Part shown: piece after piece, positions 16,720-25,749 of the stretch
How positions within the stretch are numbered: position 1 is the stretch's first letter
Layout of the letters: each line of letters starts with the position of its first letter
Source of the DNA: Halorussus salinisoli
GTDB lineage: Archaea > Halobacteriota > Halobacteria > Halobacteriales > Haladaptataceae
Assembly (NCBI GenBank): GCA_005239435.1
Contig: SZNP01000001.1
Span: 744,001-808,000 of the forward strand
DNA: 64,000 bases
Direction of reading: 5' to 3'
Program-made: the position numbers and the translations under genes
The notes under the pieces: generated by a model
What the model was told of the DNA's origin: nothing
Database searches by the model: none
The model's input: the letters and a program-made list of their open reading frames with translations, nothing else

Positions 16720-17766
16720 ATGACTGCCGCCATCGAAGTCGAGGATCTCCGAAAGCAGTACGAGGGGGTACGGGCGCTCGACGGAGTGTCGCTCTCGGTA
16801 CCGGAAGGGAGTTTCTTCGGCCTGCTCGGGCCGAACGGCGCGGGCAAGACCACGTTCATCAACATCCTCGTGGGGCTGGTCCGGCGGACCGGCGGCCGCG
16901 CCGAGGTGTTCGGTTACGACGTGGAGGACGACTACCGCGAGGCCCGCGACGCCATCGGCCTCGCGCCGCAGGAGTTCAACGTCGATCATTTCTTCCCGAT
17001 TCGGGAGGTGTTGGAACACAAGGCCGGCTATCACGGGATTTCGGGCGACCAGGCCCGCGAGCGCGCCGACGAGGTACTGAAGCAGGTCGGCATCTATGAC
17101 AAGCGCGACACCCGGTTCAACTGGCTCTCGGGCGGGATGAAGCGCCGGTTCATGCTGGCGCGGGCGCTCATCACCGACCCCGACCTGCTGATTCTGGACG
17201 AACCGACCGCAGGGGTGGACGTGCAGTTGCGCCACGACCTCTGGGACCTCATCACGGAACTCAACGAGTCGGGGACCACCATCCTGCTCACGACCCACTA
17301 CATCGAGGAGGCCGAGCGCCTCTGCGACGAGGTGGCGATTCTGGACTCGGGCAACCTGCTGACGGTGGCGACGCCGGAGGACCTGATGGACCGCGGGCCG
17401 GACAAGATTCGGGTCACGCTCCGCGACGCGCCCGCAAGCGTTCCCGACCTACCCATGTTCACGGGTCGCGGGACGCAGAGCGAGGGTCGCATCGACGGAG
17501 TCGAGATGGACGGCAAGCAGTTGGTCGTGACCGCGACCAGAGGCGGACTGGTCGCTCCCGACCTCGTGCGGGCGCTCGACCGCGCGGGCCACGAAATCGT
17601 GGACTTCGACATCTCCCGGACCTCGCTCGAAGAGGTATTCGTGGACATGACCCGCGAAGGGGGAAGCGACCAGTCGGCGGAAGCGGTCGCCGCGGATGGC
17701 GGGTCCGAGCGGACGGACGGCGAACTGGGGCAGACGAACGACGAACTGGGAGGTGCGCGAGAATGA
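16720..17766 (+). CDS. ABC-2 type exporter, ATP-binding subunit
   Basis: 348 residues. Walker A GPNGAGKTT (about residue 35-43), signature LSGGMKRR (about 135), Walker B LLILDEPTAGVD (about 155) and the switch His in TTHYIEEAERL are all intact. After about residue 220 comes a family-typical regulatory tail, ending in a disordered acidic segment. It is an ABC-A/DrrA-like ATPase. It overlaps the permease gene by 4 nt (ATGA at 17763-17766), so the two are co-translated. The exported compound is unknown. Confidence 0.92.
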   Translation: MTAAIEVEDLRKQYEGVRALDGVSLSVPEGSFFGLLGPNGAGKTTFINILVGLVRRTGGRAEVFGYDVEDDYREARDAIGLAPQEFNVDHFFPIREVLEHKAGYHGISGDQARERADEVLKQVGIYDKRDTRFNWLSGGMKRRFMLARALITDPDLLILDEPTAGVDVQLRHDLWDLITELNESGTTILLTTHYIEEAERLCDEVAILDSGNLLTVATPEDLMDRGPDKIRVTLRDAPASVPDLPMFTGRGTQSEGRIDGVEMDGKQLVVTATRGGLVAPDLVRALDRAGHEIVDFDISRTSLEEVFVDMTREGGSDQSAEAVAADGGSERTDGELGQTNDELGGARE

Positions 17767-18554
17767 GTTTCGTCTCCGGACTCACCGGCTTCAAGACGCT
17801 CGTGCGCCGGGAAATCCTGCGATTCCTCCGGCGGCCTCGGAACACCTTCGTCCCGCCGTTCGTCACCAACGTCCTCTACTTCTCGGTGTTCGGGGTTATT
17901 CTGGGCGACCGCGTGGGCGAAATCAGTATCGGCGCGGGCAGTGAGCCGATTCCGTACATCCTGTTCATCCTGCCCGGTCTGGTCGTGCTCGGAGCCATCT
18001 CGAACGCCTTCGAGAACGCCTCGTTCTCCATCTTCCACGGGCGCTGGAACGACTACATCGAGGAGACCCTCACATCCCCGATGTCCTACTCGCGGATGGT
18101 CGTGGCCTACATCGTCGCGGGTGCGACCCGCGGCCTGCTCGTCGGGTCGCTCATCGCGGTCATCGGCGCGTTCTTCACCTCGGTCGGGGTCGCTCGGCCC
18201 CTCTACCTCGTCGCGTTCGCGGTGGTCATCACGCTGCTGTTCTCCAGTTTCGGCGTCGTTGGCGGTCTCTGGGCCGACGACTGGGACAACCTCACGATGA
18301 TGAACCAGTTCATCGTGCGCCCCCTCGTCTTCTTCGGCGGGGTGTTCTACGCGGTTCGGGAACTCCCCTCGCCCTACTACGAACTCTCGCTTTTGAACCC
18401 GATGGTCTACATGGTCAACGGGGTTCGGTACGGCTTTTTGGGCGTCTCCGAGGTGGACCCCAACTGGTCGCTGGCGGTCCTGTCGGGCCTGACCGCGGCC
18501 ATACTCGCACTCGACATCGTGCTGTTCAAGCGCGGGTACGGGCTGACGGACTGA
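17763..18554 (+). CDS. ABC-2 type exporter, permease subunit
   Basis: 263 residues with six predicted transmembrane segments. Early RREILRFLRRPRNTFVPPFVTNVLYFSVFG and late VRPLVFFGGVFYAVRELPSPYYELSLLNPMVYMVNGVRYGFLG are classic ABC-2 (DrrB/NodJ-like) permease signatures. It partners the overlapping ATPase upstream. Probable substrates of the group include polysaccharides, lipids and drugs; nothing nearby narrows this. Confidence 0.92.
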   Translation: MSFVSGLTGFKTLVRREILRFLRRPRNTFVPPFVTNVLYFSVFGVILGDRVGEISIGAGSEPIPYILFILPGLVVLGAISNAFENASFSIFHGRWNDYIEETLTSPMSYSRMVVAYIVAGATRGLLVGSLIAVIGAFFTSVGVARPLYLVAFAVVITLLFSSFGVVGGLWADDWDNLTMMNQFIVRPLVFFGGVFYAVRELPSPYYELSLLNPMVYMVNGVRYGFLGVSEVDPNWSLAVLSGLTAAILALDIVLFKRGYGLTD

Positions 18555-18618
18555 GGGGCAGGGTCGGGCGCTCCTCGGCTCGTCTCTCCTTCTCCGGCGC
18601 TACTGCCACCTTCCATCC

Positions 18619-18775
18619 CGGCGCGCGCAGTTCTGCGCGCGCCCGACCGCGCGAGGGACGAGGACCGCAGCGTAGCGAGGACCGCAGGAGGACGGGGAGG
18701 TACGAGGCCGGCAGTCGCGGTGCTGTGCTGTGCAGTTGCGGTCTTCCTTTGCTCGAGCCCGAAGCCAGCTCCTCC
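18619..18775 (+). repeat. Intergenic hairpin repeat, copy 1
   Basis: Hairpin GGCGCGCGCAG-tt-CTGCGCGCGCC (18620-18643), then the shared line CCGCGCGAGGGACGAG, GGAGGACGGGGAGG, and CGCGGTGCTGTGCTGTGCAGTTGCGG, ending near the CCAGCTCC tail. A simple CA/AC-rich tract (18780-18845) follows. It belongs to the repeat family seen at 25016, 42225, 52147, 56943 and 58325. No gene lies in this 300-nt gap. Confidence 0.7.
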
Positions 18776-18857
18776 GCAGTCACCCATCACCACAACTACC
18801 AATCACCATAACTACCTATAACCACAACTACCCAACACGATTCACCTTCGCGGCGTC

Positions 18858-19685
18858 TCACTCCACCCGAAACCGTCGCTCCCGGCCTTCACCGTACATG
18901 TTCTTCAGCCCGCCGCCCTCGCCACGGGCCTCGGCGTAGTAGGTGTACGACCCCGCAGGTAGGTCCGAGAGCGTCGCCGAGAACTCGCCCGAGTCACCCT
19001 CATCGTCGATTGGAACGTAGTCGGTCCAGTTCTTCTCCCCGTCCTCGCGCTGGTAGAAGAAGTGGCCCGTCACCTCGTCGTAGGCGTCGAGGCCCCGCGC
19101 GGTCCCGTGGAGCGTCACCGCGCTCCCGTCGTCGCTGGTCTCGGGGGCCAGCGTCTCCACGCGCAGGCAGTTGGTCGATGGACCCGAGCAGGGGTCGCCC
19201 GCGGTCACGGCGAACGTCTCGCTGACCCGGCGCGACTGGCCGTCGTAGTTCGTGAGGTACGCCTCGGCCCGGTACTCGTAGGTTCGGCCGGGTTCGAGGC
19301 CCTCGGCGGTGGCTTCGAGGTACACGTCCTCGGCGAGCGGGCCGGTCTCAGAATCGAGTTTCCGCCACTCTCCGCCTCCCGCGCTCGTCGCGGCACTCGC
19401 GTCCCCTGCGGCGTTCGAGTCGTTCGGGTTACTCTCACCGCCCGCCCGCTTCGGTCGGTAGAAGAGGACGACTTCGACCTCGTAGTCGGTGACGTACTGC
19501 GATTCGGCGGAGGCCCGGAAGGTGACCGCGGTGTCGCCGATCTCGGCGGGTCGGGCGTAGACGCCGCCCAACTGCCATCGCTGTCCGACGCCGGGTTCGC
19601 CCGAATCCTGCGCGGCGGTCGTGATTCCCATGCCTGTCGTGCCAGCGACTGCGTAGCCGAGCAGTTCGCGTCTGCTGAGTGCCAT
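18858..19685 (-). CDS. Tat-exported protein, no recognised catalytic family
   Basis: 275 residues from the ATG at 19685. It opens MALSRRELLGYAVAGTTGMG, a Tat signal with RR followed by a hydrophobic core, and is cut near AAQDSGEP. The mature part shows two beta-rich units of similar style, each with Y-x-Y/W strands (VEVVLFYRPKR, GHFFYQREDGEKNW) and ending in SYTYYAEARGEGGGL, like fibronectin-type or PKD-type sandwich domains. Short Cys-free loops and Asp/Gly richness fit a surface protein in high salt. The function is unknown. Confidence 0.6.
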   Translation of the reverse strand: MALSRRELLGYAVAGTTGMGITTAAQDSGEPGVGQRWQLGGVYARPAEIGDTAVTFRASAESQYVTDYEVEVVLFYRPKRAGGESNPNDSNAAGDASAATSAGGGEWRKLDSETGPLAEDVYLEATAEGLEPGRTYEYRAEAYLTNYDGQSRRVSETFAVTAGDPCSGPSTNCLRVETLAPETSDDGSAVTLHGTARGLDAYDEVTGHFFYQREDGEKNWTDYVPIDDEGDSGEFSATLSDLPAGSYTYYAEARGEGGGLKNMYGEGRERRFRVE

Positions 19686-19911
19686 CACTTCCGGCGACTC
19701 TCCGGAACCGTCATGAACCCGCGTCACCGTTTCGGAGGAAATACCGGATTTCTCCCTTCCGTTGTCCGGTAAGCCCTGCTTTCGACGTCGTTTCGGGTGT
19801 TTTCACGGTTCGCGACTGGCCGCCCGGCGCGAGGGTAGGGAAGTGTATTCGATTCCGAAACGATTAGAAAAATCTGTTTACCTACACTATTTATTTCCCT
19901 CTCCACGTCAC

Positions 19912-19995
19912 CGCGCGTTGGCGCGACGCATAGGTGCGTCGCGCCAGCACGCTGTGCGGCCGTACGTCGCACCGGCACGCTGAACCGGTTTGTTC
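19912..19995. repeat. Intergenic hairpin repeat, degenerate copy 2
   Basis: Perfect stem TGGCGCGACGCA-tagg-TGCGTCGCGCCA (19919-19946), then GCACGCTGTGCGGCCGTACGTCGCACCGGCACGCTG, which repeats the GCACGCTG unit. It carries the hairpin and tail piece of the family but lacks the GAGGCTGGGGAGG section. The remainder of the 19686-20029 gap shows no gene. Confidence 0.55.
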
Positions 19996-20029
19996 GCGGT
20001 CCGCACTCGGGTTCGACAGTCGCGGGTCG

Positions 20030-20527
20030 CTATCCGCCGGTCGCCAGCGAGTCGAGCGCGTCGGAAACCTGTCGCAACAGCATCTCCGGAGCATCGACGT
20101 CGTGGCGCTCGGCGACCCACGCGGGGTCGTTGTAGGTGACGTTGACCGACCCGTCCTCGGCCTCCCAGACCAGCATCTTCTGGGGAAGGTCGATACCCGC
20201 GGTCTGACTCCGTCGCATGAGTCGCGTCCCGATTTGGGGGTTCCCGAAGACGAACAGGGTCGTCGGGCGGAGGTCCATCCCGACCGACTCGGCGTTGCTC
20301 GCGTGGTCCACGGTGGTCACGAGCGTCATGTTCTCGCTCTCCTCGATGCTCGTCCTGATTCGCTCGACCGTCGCGCCGAAGTCGTCGTCGCTCTGGACCG
20401 TGACGAGACCGTCCTCCTCGTCTCCCTCTGCGGTCGTGGTCTCCTGTCCGGCCGCGACGCCGGTGAAGGCGAGACCGCCCGCGAGCCCGGTCGCTCGAAG
20501 GAACGTGCGTCTGTCGGTGTCTCTCAT
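20030..20527 (-). CDS. Tat-exported DUF302 family protein
   Basis: 165 residues. Tat signal RRTFLRATGLAGGLAFTG at residues 6-23, then a disordered acidic linker. The DUF302 domain runs from about residue 50 (DFGATVERIRTSIEESENMTLVTTVDHASNAESVGMDLRPTTLFVFGNP) to VADRHDVD-like C-terminal helices. DUF302 is a small periplasmic-type fold, sometimes linked to heme or copper. No clear ligand residues are seen, so binding is only a family guess. The gene stands alone. Confidence 0.85.
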   Translation of the reverse strand: MRDTDRRTFLRATGLAGGLAFTGVAAGQETTTAEGDEEDGLVTVQSDDDFGATVERIRTSIEESENMTLVTTVDHASNAESVGMDLRPTTLFVFGNPQIGTRLMRRSQTAGIDLPQKMLVWEAEDGSVNVTYNDPAWVAERHDVDAPEMLLRQVSDALDSLATGG

Positions 20528-20626
20528 GACTCGTCGGAGAGAACACTGCCGGACGGTTAATTATCTGGAGGCTATGGGACCGAAACGACGGATTTGGACG
20601 GGTCAGTGGACGACTGGCGGTTTCGA

Positions 20627-21607
20627 CTACTCCTCCCACGGTTCGCCGCCCTGCTGGTCGCCGAACAGTTCGCGCATCAGCGTCACGATGCTCTCGGGCG
20701 GGAACTGGCCGCGTTCGGTCACGATGGCGTCCACGTACCGCGGCGGCGTCACGTCGAACGCCGGGTTCTCGACGGTGAATCCGTCGCTGTCGAGGTCGCC
20801 CTCGATCTCTTCCTCCTCGTCGAGGCCGAGGACCTCGCGCTCGTCGCGCATCTCGATTTCGACCGTGTGGCCCGTCATCGTGTCGGGATGGAGTTTGAGC
20901 GTCTGGGCCGCGACCATGATGGGGACGCCGCGTTCGCGGGCGTTGACCGCGAGCCCGGAGGTGCCGATTTTGTTGATGACCGACCCGTCGGCCGCGATGG
21001 AGTCCGCGCCGACCAGCACGTGGTCGGCCTCGTCCAGATACCGGCGGGCGGCGTTGTCCACGACGAGCGTGACGGGCACGCCCATCTCGCGGAGCCATCG
21101 GGCGGTGATGTGGCCCTGCTTGCGCGGCCGGGTCTCCTTGACGATGGCGCGAATCTCCTTGCCCTGTTCGAGCGCCTGCTCGACGCACGAGAGGGCGTCG
21201 GTGGAGTGGCAGTGAGTCATCACGGTGTCGCCGTCTCGGAGGCGGTTCGCACCGATTCGGCCGAGGTTGGCCTGGGCCTGGTCGAGTTCGCGCTGGAACT
21301 CGCGGGCGCTCTCGACGGTGCTTTCGCGGAGTTCCGCGACCGTGTCCCCTTCCATCCCGCGGAGGACGTATCGCAGGGCGTTCGGGAGGCTGACCGCGGT
21401 GGGTCTGGTCTCCCGGAGGTGGCGACCCGCGGCGCGCATCTCCGCCCGGAAGGCCTCGGGCGTTTCGGCGTCGCTGTGTTCGGCCTGGTCCGCGAGCGCC
21501 TCGGCCGCGGCGTCGGCGATGGTCGCCGCGCCCCGGATTTCCATCTCGGCGATGTCGGCCGCGACGTCCGCGACGGTCGGGTGGACCTCGGCGTCGGATT
21601 GACTCAT
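20627..21607 (-). CDS. Ribose-1,5-bisphosphate isomerase
   Basis: 326 residues from the ATG at 21607, giving MSQSDAEVHPTVADVAADIAEMEIRGAATIADAAAEAL. The eIF2B-alpha-like fold shows the RGAATIA start (residue about 25), THCHSTDALSCVEQA (near 135), VDNAARRYLDEADHVLVGADSIAADGSVINKIGT (near 195) and a final PESIVTLMRELFG. This R15P-type layout is the AMP-salvage isomerase that makes ribulose-1,5-bisphosphate for archaeal RuBisCO, rather than the methylthioribose-1-phosphate isomerase. An insertion of Asp/Glu (LDEEEEIEGDLDSDG) is typical of halophiles. No RuBisCO or AMP phosphorylase gene is in the window. Confidence 0.88.
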   Translation of the reverse strand: MSQSDAEVHPTVADVAADIAEMEIRGAATIADAAAEALADQAEHSDAETPEAFRAEMRAAGRHLRETRPTAVSLPNALRYVLRGMEGDTVAELRESTVESAREFQRELDQAQANLGRIGANRLRDGDTVMTHCHSTDALSCVEQALEQGKEIRAIVKETRPRKQGHITARWLREMGVPVTLVVDNAARRYLDEADHVLVGADSIAADGSVINKIGTSGLAVNARERGVPIMVAAQTLKLHPDTMTGHTVEIEMRDEREVLGLDEEEEIEGDLDSDGFTVENPAFDVTPPRYVDAIVTERGQFPPESIVTLMRELFGDQQGGEPWEE

Positions 21608-21654
21608 AGCTGGTACGTACGGACTAAGACAAGAAAAACGAACCGGGTAGCCAG

Positions 21655-21978
21655 TCACCGCGCTTGGTCGGGCAGGTCGACTTCCTCCGGCGAGGGCATC
21701 CAGAAGACGTCCAGCGACACCGCCAGCGTGAACGGTACGACCCAGACCAGAATCAGTGCCGTCCCCCGGTCTTGGACCCCGCTTCCGCCGAACCCGATGA
21801 ACCCCGAGAGCAGGATGGTGGTGGCGACGTACATCAGCGGGACGAGTACCGCCGTGTACACGACCACGCCCCACGTCGTCGAGAGCCGGAGGCGGAAAAA
21901 GCGGATGGCGACCGCCGCCAGGACGGTGTTGACGACCATGATGAGCAGGAACCCGAAGATTGTCGCGGCCGAGGGCAT
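21655..21978 (-). CDS. Small three- to four-helix membrane protein, unknown
   Basis: 107 residues with hydrophobic segments near residues 5-27, 37-55 and 72-92. The only polar signature is a C-terminal PSPEEVDLPDQ tail facing the cytoplasm. The family is not identified. It sits between the R15P isomerase and HMG-CoA reductase, on their strand, but with no overlap to suggest coupling. Confidence 0.6.
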   Translation of the reverse strand: MPSAATIFGFLLIMVVNTVLAAVAIRFFRLRLSTTWGVVVYTAVLVPLMYVATTILLSGFIGFGGSGVQDRGTALILVWVVPFTLAVSLDVFWMPSPEEVDLPDQAR

Positions 21979-22165
21979 TGCTACGTGGGTCTTGGAACTC
22001 GGCGCTCTTGTGGCTACCGGATGCGAGACGGAGAGGTTTCGGCGACTGGAAGGTCGGTAATCGAACGAGAACCGGGGTCGGTGAGACCGGGGTGGGAACG
22101 AGTAAAAGTCCCATCCTGGCCGTTGATTTGGAGAGCGCGTCTAGGTGGTCTACGTCCCCGTTGCG

Positions 22166-23395
22166 CTATCGGCCGAGGTCCTCGTGGGCGCTCGACAGGT
22201 GCTGGGAGGCGAGCGCGGCGAGGAGGGAAAGCTCCCCGGCGAGCGCACCCACGGCGATGATCTCGGCGAGCGCGTCGGCGTTGCTCCCGGCGGGGTCGCC
22301 GCCGCCGCGGAGGCCCAGCACGTCGAGGGCTTCCGACTGGGTGGGGAGTTTGGTCCCGCCGCCGACCGTGCCCACTTCCAGACTGGCGAGGCTCACGCTG
22401 GCGTAGAGGTCGTCATCCCGGGCCTCGATGGTCGTGATGGCGTTGGACCCTTCCACGACCTGCGCGGCGTCCTGTCCGGTGGCGAGGAACGCCGCGGCGA
22501 CCACGTTGGCGGCGTGGGCGTTGAAGCCGAGGCTTCCGGCCTTCGCGCTCCCGACGAGATTCTTCCGGGTGTTGGCCTCCTCGATGGCCTCCGGCGTGGT
22601 GTGAAGTCGGTCCTCGACCGTCTCGCGCGGAATCGTCACGTCCGCGGTGACGCTCCGACCTCGGCCCTCGATGGCGTTGATGGCTGCGGGCTTCTTGTCG
22701 GTGCAGAGGTTGCCCGAGAGCGCGACCAGCGAGGCGGGCGTCTCGTCCTCCACGATTTCGGCGGCCTCGCGCGTGGCGATGGTCACCATGTTCATCCCCA
22801 TCGCGTCCTTGGTGTCGTAGACGAATCGCAGGAAGACGGAGTCGCCGACCACGTAGGAGTCCACGTCGAGGAGTTCGCCGTGGTTGGTGGTGGACTCGGC
22901 GGCCTCGCGCAGGCGGTCGGTGTTCTCGCCGACCCAGGAGACGACTTCCTCGGCCTCGGCGACGCCCGCGACCCGGAACACCGGCGCGCGGGTCATTCCG
23001 GTCTCGGTGACGCGGGCGTCCGCGCCGCCCGCGGTGGCGATGACCGAGCAACCGCGGTTGACGCTCGCCAGTAGCGCGCCCTCGGTGGTCGCCAGCGGGA
23101 GGTAGTAGTCGCCGTCGGCCGCGCCGCCCGCGACCTCCACCGGCCCGGCGACTCCCATCGGAATCTGTGCCGCGCCGACCATGTTCTCGATGTTGGCGTC
23201 GGCCTGCTCGGCGTCGAAGGTGTAGTCACCGATGGCGTCCACGTCGGCGTCGGTCTCGGCTTCCAGCAGGCGTCTCCGCGCCGCCGCGGCCGTCTCGTGG
23301 TCGGCGTACCTGTCGAGTTCGTGGAGTCGCAGTTCGCCCTCGCGCACCTTCTCGGCGATCGCGTCCGGGTCGTGAGAGTCGGAGTCGTCGGCCAT
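22166..23395 (-). CDS. hmgA: 3-hydroxy-3-methylglutaryl-CoA reductase (NADPH)
   Basis: 409 residues from the ATG at 23395 (MADDSDSHD). Class I HMGR motifs are complete: ENMVGAAQIPMGVAGP (near residue 70), ATTEGALLASVNRG, GMNMVTIAT, the catalytic Lys in DKKPAAINAIEGRG, the Asp loop and the C-terminal His (ASQHLSSAH). HMGR makes mevalonate for archaeal isoprenoid lipids and is the statin target; hmgA alleles are the standard mevinolin-resistance marker in haloarchaea. The region before the ATG (to 23434) can be read as an extension but has poor coding character. Confidence 0.95.
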   Translation of the reverse strand: MADDSDSHDPDAIAEKVREGELRLHELDRYADHETAAAARRRLLEAETDADVDAIGDYTFDAEQADANIENMVGAAQIPMGVAGPVEVAGGAADGDYYLPLATTEGALLASVNRGCSVIATAGGADARVTETGMTRAPVFRVAGVAEAEEVVSWVGENTDRLREAAESTTNHGELLDVDSYVVGDSVFLRFVYDTKDAMGMNMVTIATREAAEIVEDETPASLVALSGNLCTDKKPAAINAIEGRGRSVTADVTIPRETVEDRLHTTPEAIEEANTRKNLVGSAKAGSLGFNAHAANVVAAAFLATGQDAAQVVEGSNAITTIEARDDDLYASVSLASLEVGTVGGGTKLPTQSEALDVLGLRGGGDPAGSNADALAEIIAVGALAGELSLLAALASQHLSSAHEDLGR

Positions 23396-23875
23396 GTCCG
23401 GGCGATAGCGGGGACGGCCCCTAACAGTTCTCATTCGGGGCGGGCGACCGCCGGTCTCGACCTCACGGGTACGCGACCACTTTTACTTTCACCACGGACA
23501 TGGCCGAGGTTTATGTCGAAATCGCCCGTAGCCAAAGATGGTCCCCGAGTGGCCCACCGGAAGGGGAGAGAGTTCCTGCCACCGTTTCCCCCTTCGTCCG
23601 GCGCGGAACCGCAGTCGAGTTCGATTCGGTCTCCAACCGTCGCTCGTTTGCGCCTGTCATCCCTTGCCATCGACCGCGCCCCCGCCACTGCGGGACCGTT
23701 TGCCACGATTTGCGTGGGGTTCTCGGCTCTCTCGAAATCCGTAGCCGTACTGTTGGCCGTGGTGACGACCACCACGTGGAAGCTAACGCGTCGGGCCGAG
23801 AGATATCCGATATACCTGTCAGGACCGCCTGCCTCCAGGGAAAGTCCCATAGTTCCCGCGTTCGTTGTTAACGGT
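23396..23875. other. Intergenic region, no gene seen
   Basis: 480 bases between divergent hmgA and the CBS gene. The rightward frame stays open for most of it, but its residues are Ser/Arg/Pro-rich and unlike neighbouring proteins, so I judge it non-coding. No tRNA or strong inverted repeat is visible. The region carries the promoters of both genes. Confidence 0.4.
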
Positions 23876-24250
23876 ATGAGTACCGACGACAGACCTACTG
23901 TCGAGGACGTGATGTCCACGCCACTAGAGACTATCTCGAAGGACGCGACGGTGATGGAAGCCACTCAACAGATGCGAGAGAAGGACATCAACGCGTTGGT
24001 CGTTCCGACCACGCCACGGGCGATTATCAGCAGTACGGACGTGCTTGACGCCGTCGCTGACGGACGAGATACCTCCGAACTGCAAGTCTCCGACGTGATG
24101 ACGACCGACGTCGAGACTGCCACACCGGACCTCTACATGGAGGAGGTCGCCGCGATGATGACCACTTACGGTATCAAACACCTCCCGGTCGTCGACGACG
24201 ACTACGTCGGGATGGTCTCCTCGACCGACATCGCTGCCCACCTCTCGTAA
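23876..24250 (+). CDS. Two-CBS-domain protein
   Basis: 124 residues, essentially a single Bateman module. CBS1 covers VEDVMSTPLETISKDATVMEATQQM...ALVVP and CBS2 covers VSDVMTTDVETATPDLYMEEVAAMMTTYGIKHLPVVDDD-VGMVSSTDI. Such free-standing pairs bind adenosyl nucleotides and act as regulatory subunits or sensors. The partner is not evident from context. Confidence 0.85.
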   Translation: MSTDDRPTVEDVMSTPLETISKDATVMEATQQMREKDINALVVPTTPRAIISSTDVLDAVADGRDTSELQVSDVMTTDVETATPDLYMEEVAAMMTTYGIKHLPVVDDDYVGMVSSTDIAAHLS

Positions 24251-24352
24251 ACGAAATCGCGGAACCCCGTTTTCCGGACGCGAATCACCTCGCTATTTTG
24301 TCCCCCTCAGTGACCACCGATTTCGACAACGCCAACGCTCCGAAAGCCGCGC

Positions 24353-24883
24353 TCACAGCAACCGATACCGGCCGCGACTCTCGCTGACCTCGCCGCGCCG
24401 GGCCAACTTCTGGAGGGCGTCGCGCACGTAGTCAGCCGGAACCCCGCGTTCGTCCGCGAACGCGACCACCTCGTCTTCGGTCGGCCGGTCGAGTTCCCGC
24501 AGGGCCGCTAGCACGGTGTCCTTCCGGGAGGTCCCGCGCGTGCTGGCCGACCGGTTCTCGACGCGCTCGGCGGCCGCTTCGACCTCCTCGGTGTCGATGC
24601 CGGAGGCCTCCAGATACTCCTCGTCCGAGACGCCCGCGTCCTCGACCTGCGCCTCCATCTCCGCGAACGAGTCGAGTTCCGCGAACGCCTCGCCCTCGTC
24701 CTGCCGGTTGGCGAGCATCGACGACCGGACCTCGCGGGCGTGGTCCTCGTCGTCTGTCTCCACGAACTTCCTGAGTTTCTCGAACTTCCGGCGCTTGCCA
24801 CATCGGGGACACTGAGTCGTCTCGGGCCGCCCTTCCACGATTTTGAGCGCCTGACAGTCGCTACACCCCACGACGGCGTACAT
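24353..24883 (-). CDS. DUF5817-type zinc-ribbon/winged-helix protein
   Basis: 176 residues. The start MYAVVGCSDCQALKIVEGRPETTQCPRCGKRRKFEKL supplies four Cys in two CxxC pairs (about C7/C10 and C25/C28). A coiled acidic middle is followed by a winged-helix-like C-terminus with TVLAALRELDRPTEDEVVAFADERGV. The architecture suggests a transcription- or RNA-associated factor, as in the haloarchaeal DUF5817 group; the name is from memory and the function is unknown. Confidence 0.75.
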   Translation of the reverse strand: MYAVVGCSDCQALKIVEGRPETTQCPRCGKRRKFEKLRKFVETDDEDHAREVRSSMLANRQDEGEAFAELDSFAEMEAQVEDAGVSDEEYLEASGIDTEEVEAAAERVENRSASTRGTSRKDTVLAALRELDRPTEDEVVAFADERGVPADYVRDALQKLARRGEVSESRGRYRLL

Positions 24884-25015
24884 GGTCTGTGGTCGGGCTT
24901 TTTCCTACGTGAATGTTCGGACTCGAACTGGTGCTGCCGGTTTGGAGAAGTGTTTTCCTTTCCTTGAGGCAATTATGCGTTTCTTTAATCACTCTATACT
25001 TGTCCCTCGACTATC

Positions 25016-25176
25016 GGCGCGTGCTGGCGCGACCTCGAACCGCGAGGTCGCGCCAACCGCGCGAGGGACGAGTGAACGACCGGAGGGAGTGAACGAGGAG
25101 GCTGGGGAGGCGTGAGGCTGTCGCGGTGCCGTGCGGGGCGGTTGCGGTACTCCTTTGCTCAAGGAGTAGCTAGCTT
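25016..25176 (+). repeat. Intergenic hairpin repeat, copy 3 (best preserved)
   Basis: Hairpin TGGCGCGACCTCG-aaccg-CGAGGTCGCGCCA (25025-25055), followed by ACCGCGCGAGGGACGAG, GAGGAGGCTGGGGAGG, GTGAGGCTGTCGCGGTGCCG, GCGGGGCGGTTGCGG and AAGGAGTAGCTAGCT. A pyrimidine-rich tract with repeats of CTCTCTCC and CTCTACTCCC fills 25177-25260. The 460-nt gap 24884-25347 holds nothing else I can support. Confidence 0.72.
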
Positions 25177-25347
25177 CTCCCTCCCTCTTGCGTCTGCCAC
25201 TCTATTCCCTCGCTCTCTCCTCGTATCTACCTCTCTACTCCCTCGCTCTCGCGTCTGCGTCCCTACCGCTCGGACGACGACTTCGGACCGACGTGGCTGC
25301 CCAGAGTCGAACCTTTAGGTACTCGGCCCTCATCGATACAGCCACGC

Positions 25348-25686
25348 ATGGAAGTCGTACCCAAAGACACCGAAGAGTCCACCGAAGCCGTCGATGGCGT
25401 CCACCTCTCGCTGCTCGCCGGGGCCGACGAGATGAACGTCCAGCACTTCTTCATCGAACCCGACGCGGAGGTACCCGAGCACAGCCACGAGAACGAGCAG
25501 ACCGGCTACATCACCAACGGGACGCTGACCTTCCTCGTGGACGGTGAGGAAGTAGACGTGGCCGAGGGTGATTCCTACGCCATCCCTGCCGACGAACCCC
25601 ACGCCGCCGAGAACCGCGGCGACGTGCCGGTCGAGGGCGTGGACATCTTCAGCCCACCGCGGGAGAATCCGGACTGGAAGGACTGA
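25348..25686 (+). CDS. Small cupin-domain protein
   Basis: 112 residues, one cupin beta-barrel. Motif 1 is PDAEVPEHSHENEQTGYITNG (metal His-His-Glu near residues 50-60). Motif 2 is DEPHAAENRGDVPV with the last His. Such short cupins are binding proteins, isomerases or dioxygenases; no substrate is inferable. Preceded by a repeat-rich gap. Confidence 0.85.
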   Translation: MEVVPKDTEESTEAVDGVHLSLLAGADEMNVQHFFIEPDAEVPEHSHENEQTGYITNGTLTFLVDGEEVDVAEGDSYAIPADEPHAAENRGDVPVEGVDIFSPPRENPDWKD

Positions 25687-25749
25687 GAACCAACGAAACG
25701 GGTTCAGGGCCGACTACGAGGACGAAGGACCCGCCGTGACCGTCGCGCC

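Noticed and set aside
20594..22060. 488-codon rightward frame opposite the R15P isomerase
   Set aside because: The isomerase motifs are intact on the minus strand and this frame shows only Val/Asp/Arg-rich nonsense.
23297..23875. N-terminal extension of the CBS protein into the hmgA leader
   Set aside because: The extension is Ser/Pro/Arg-rich and overlaps hmgA; the CBS homology begins at the ATG at 23876.
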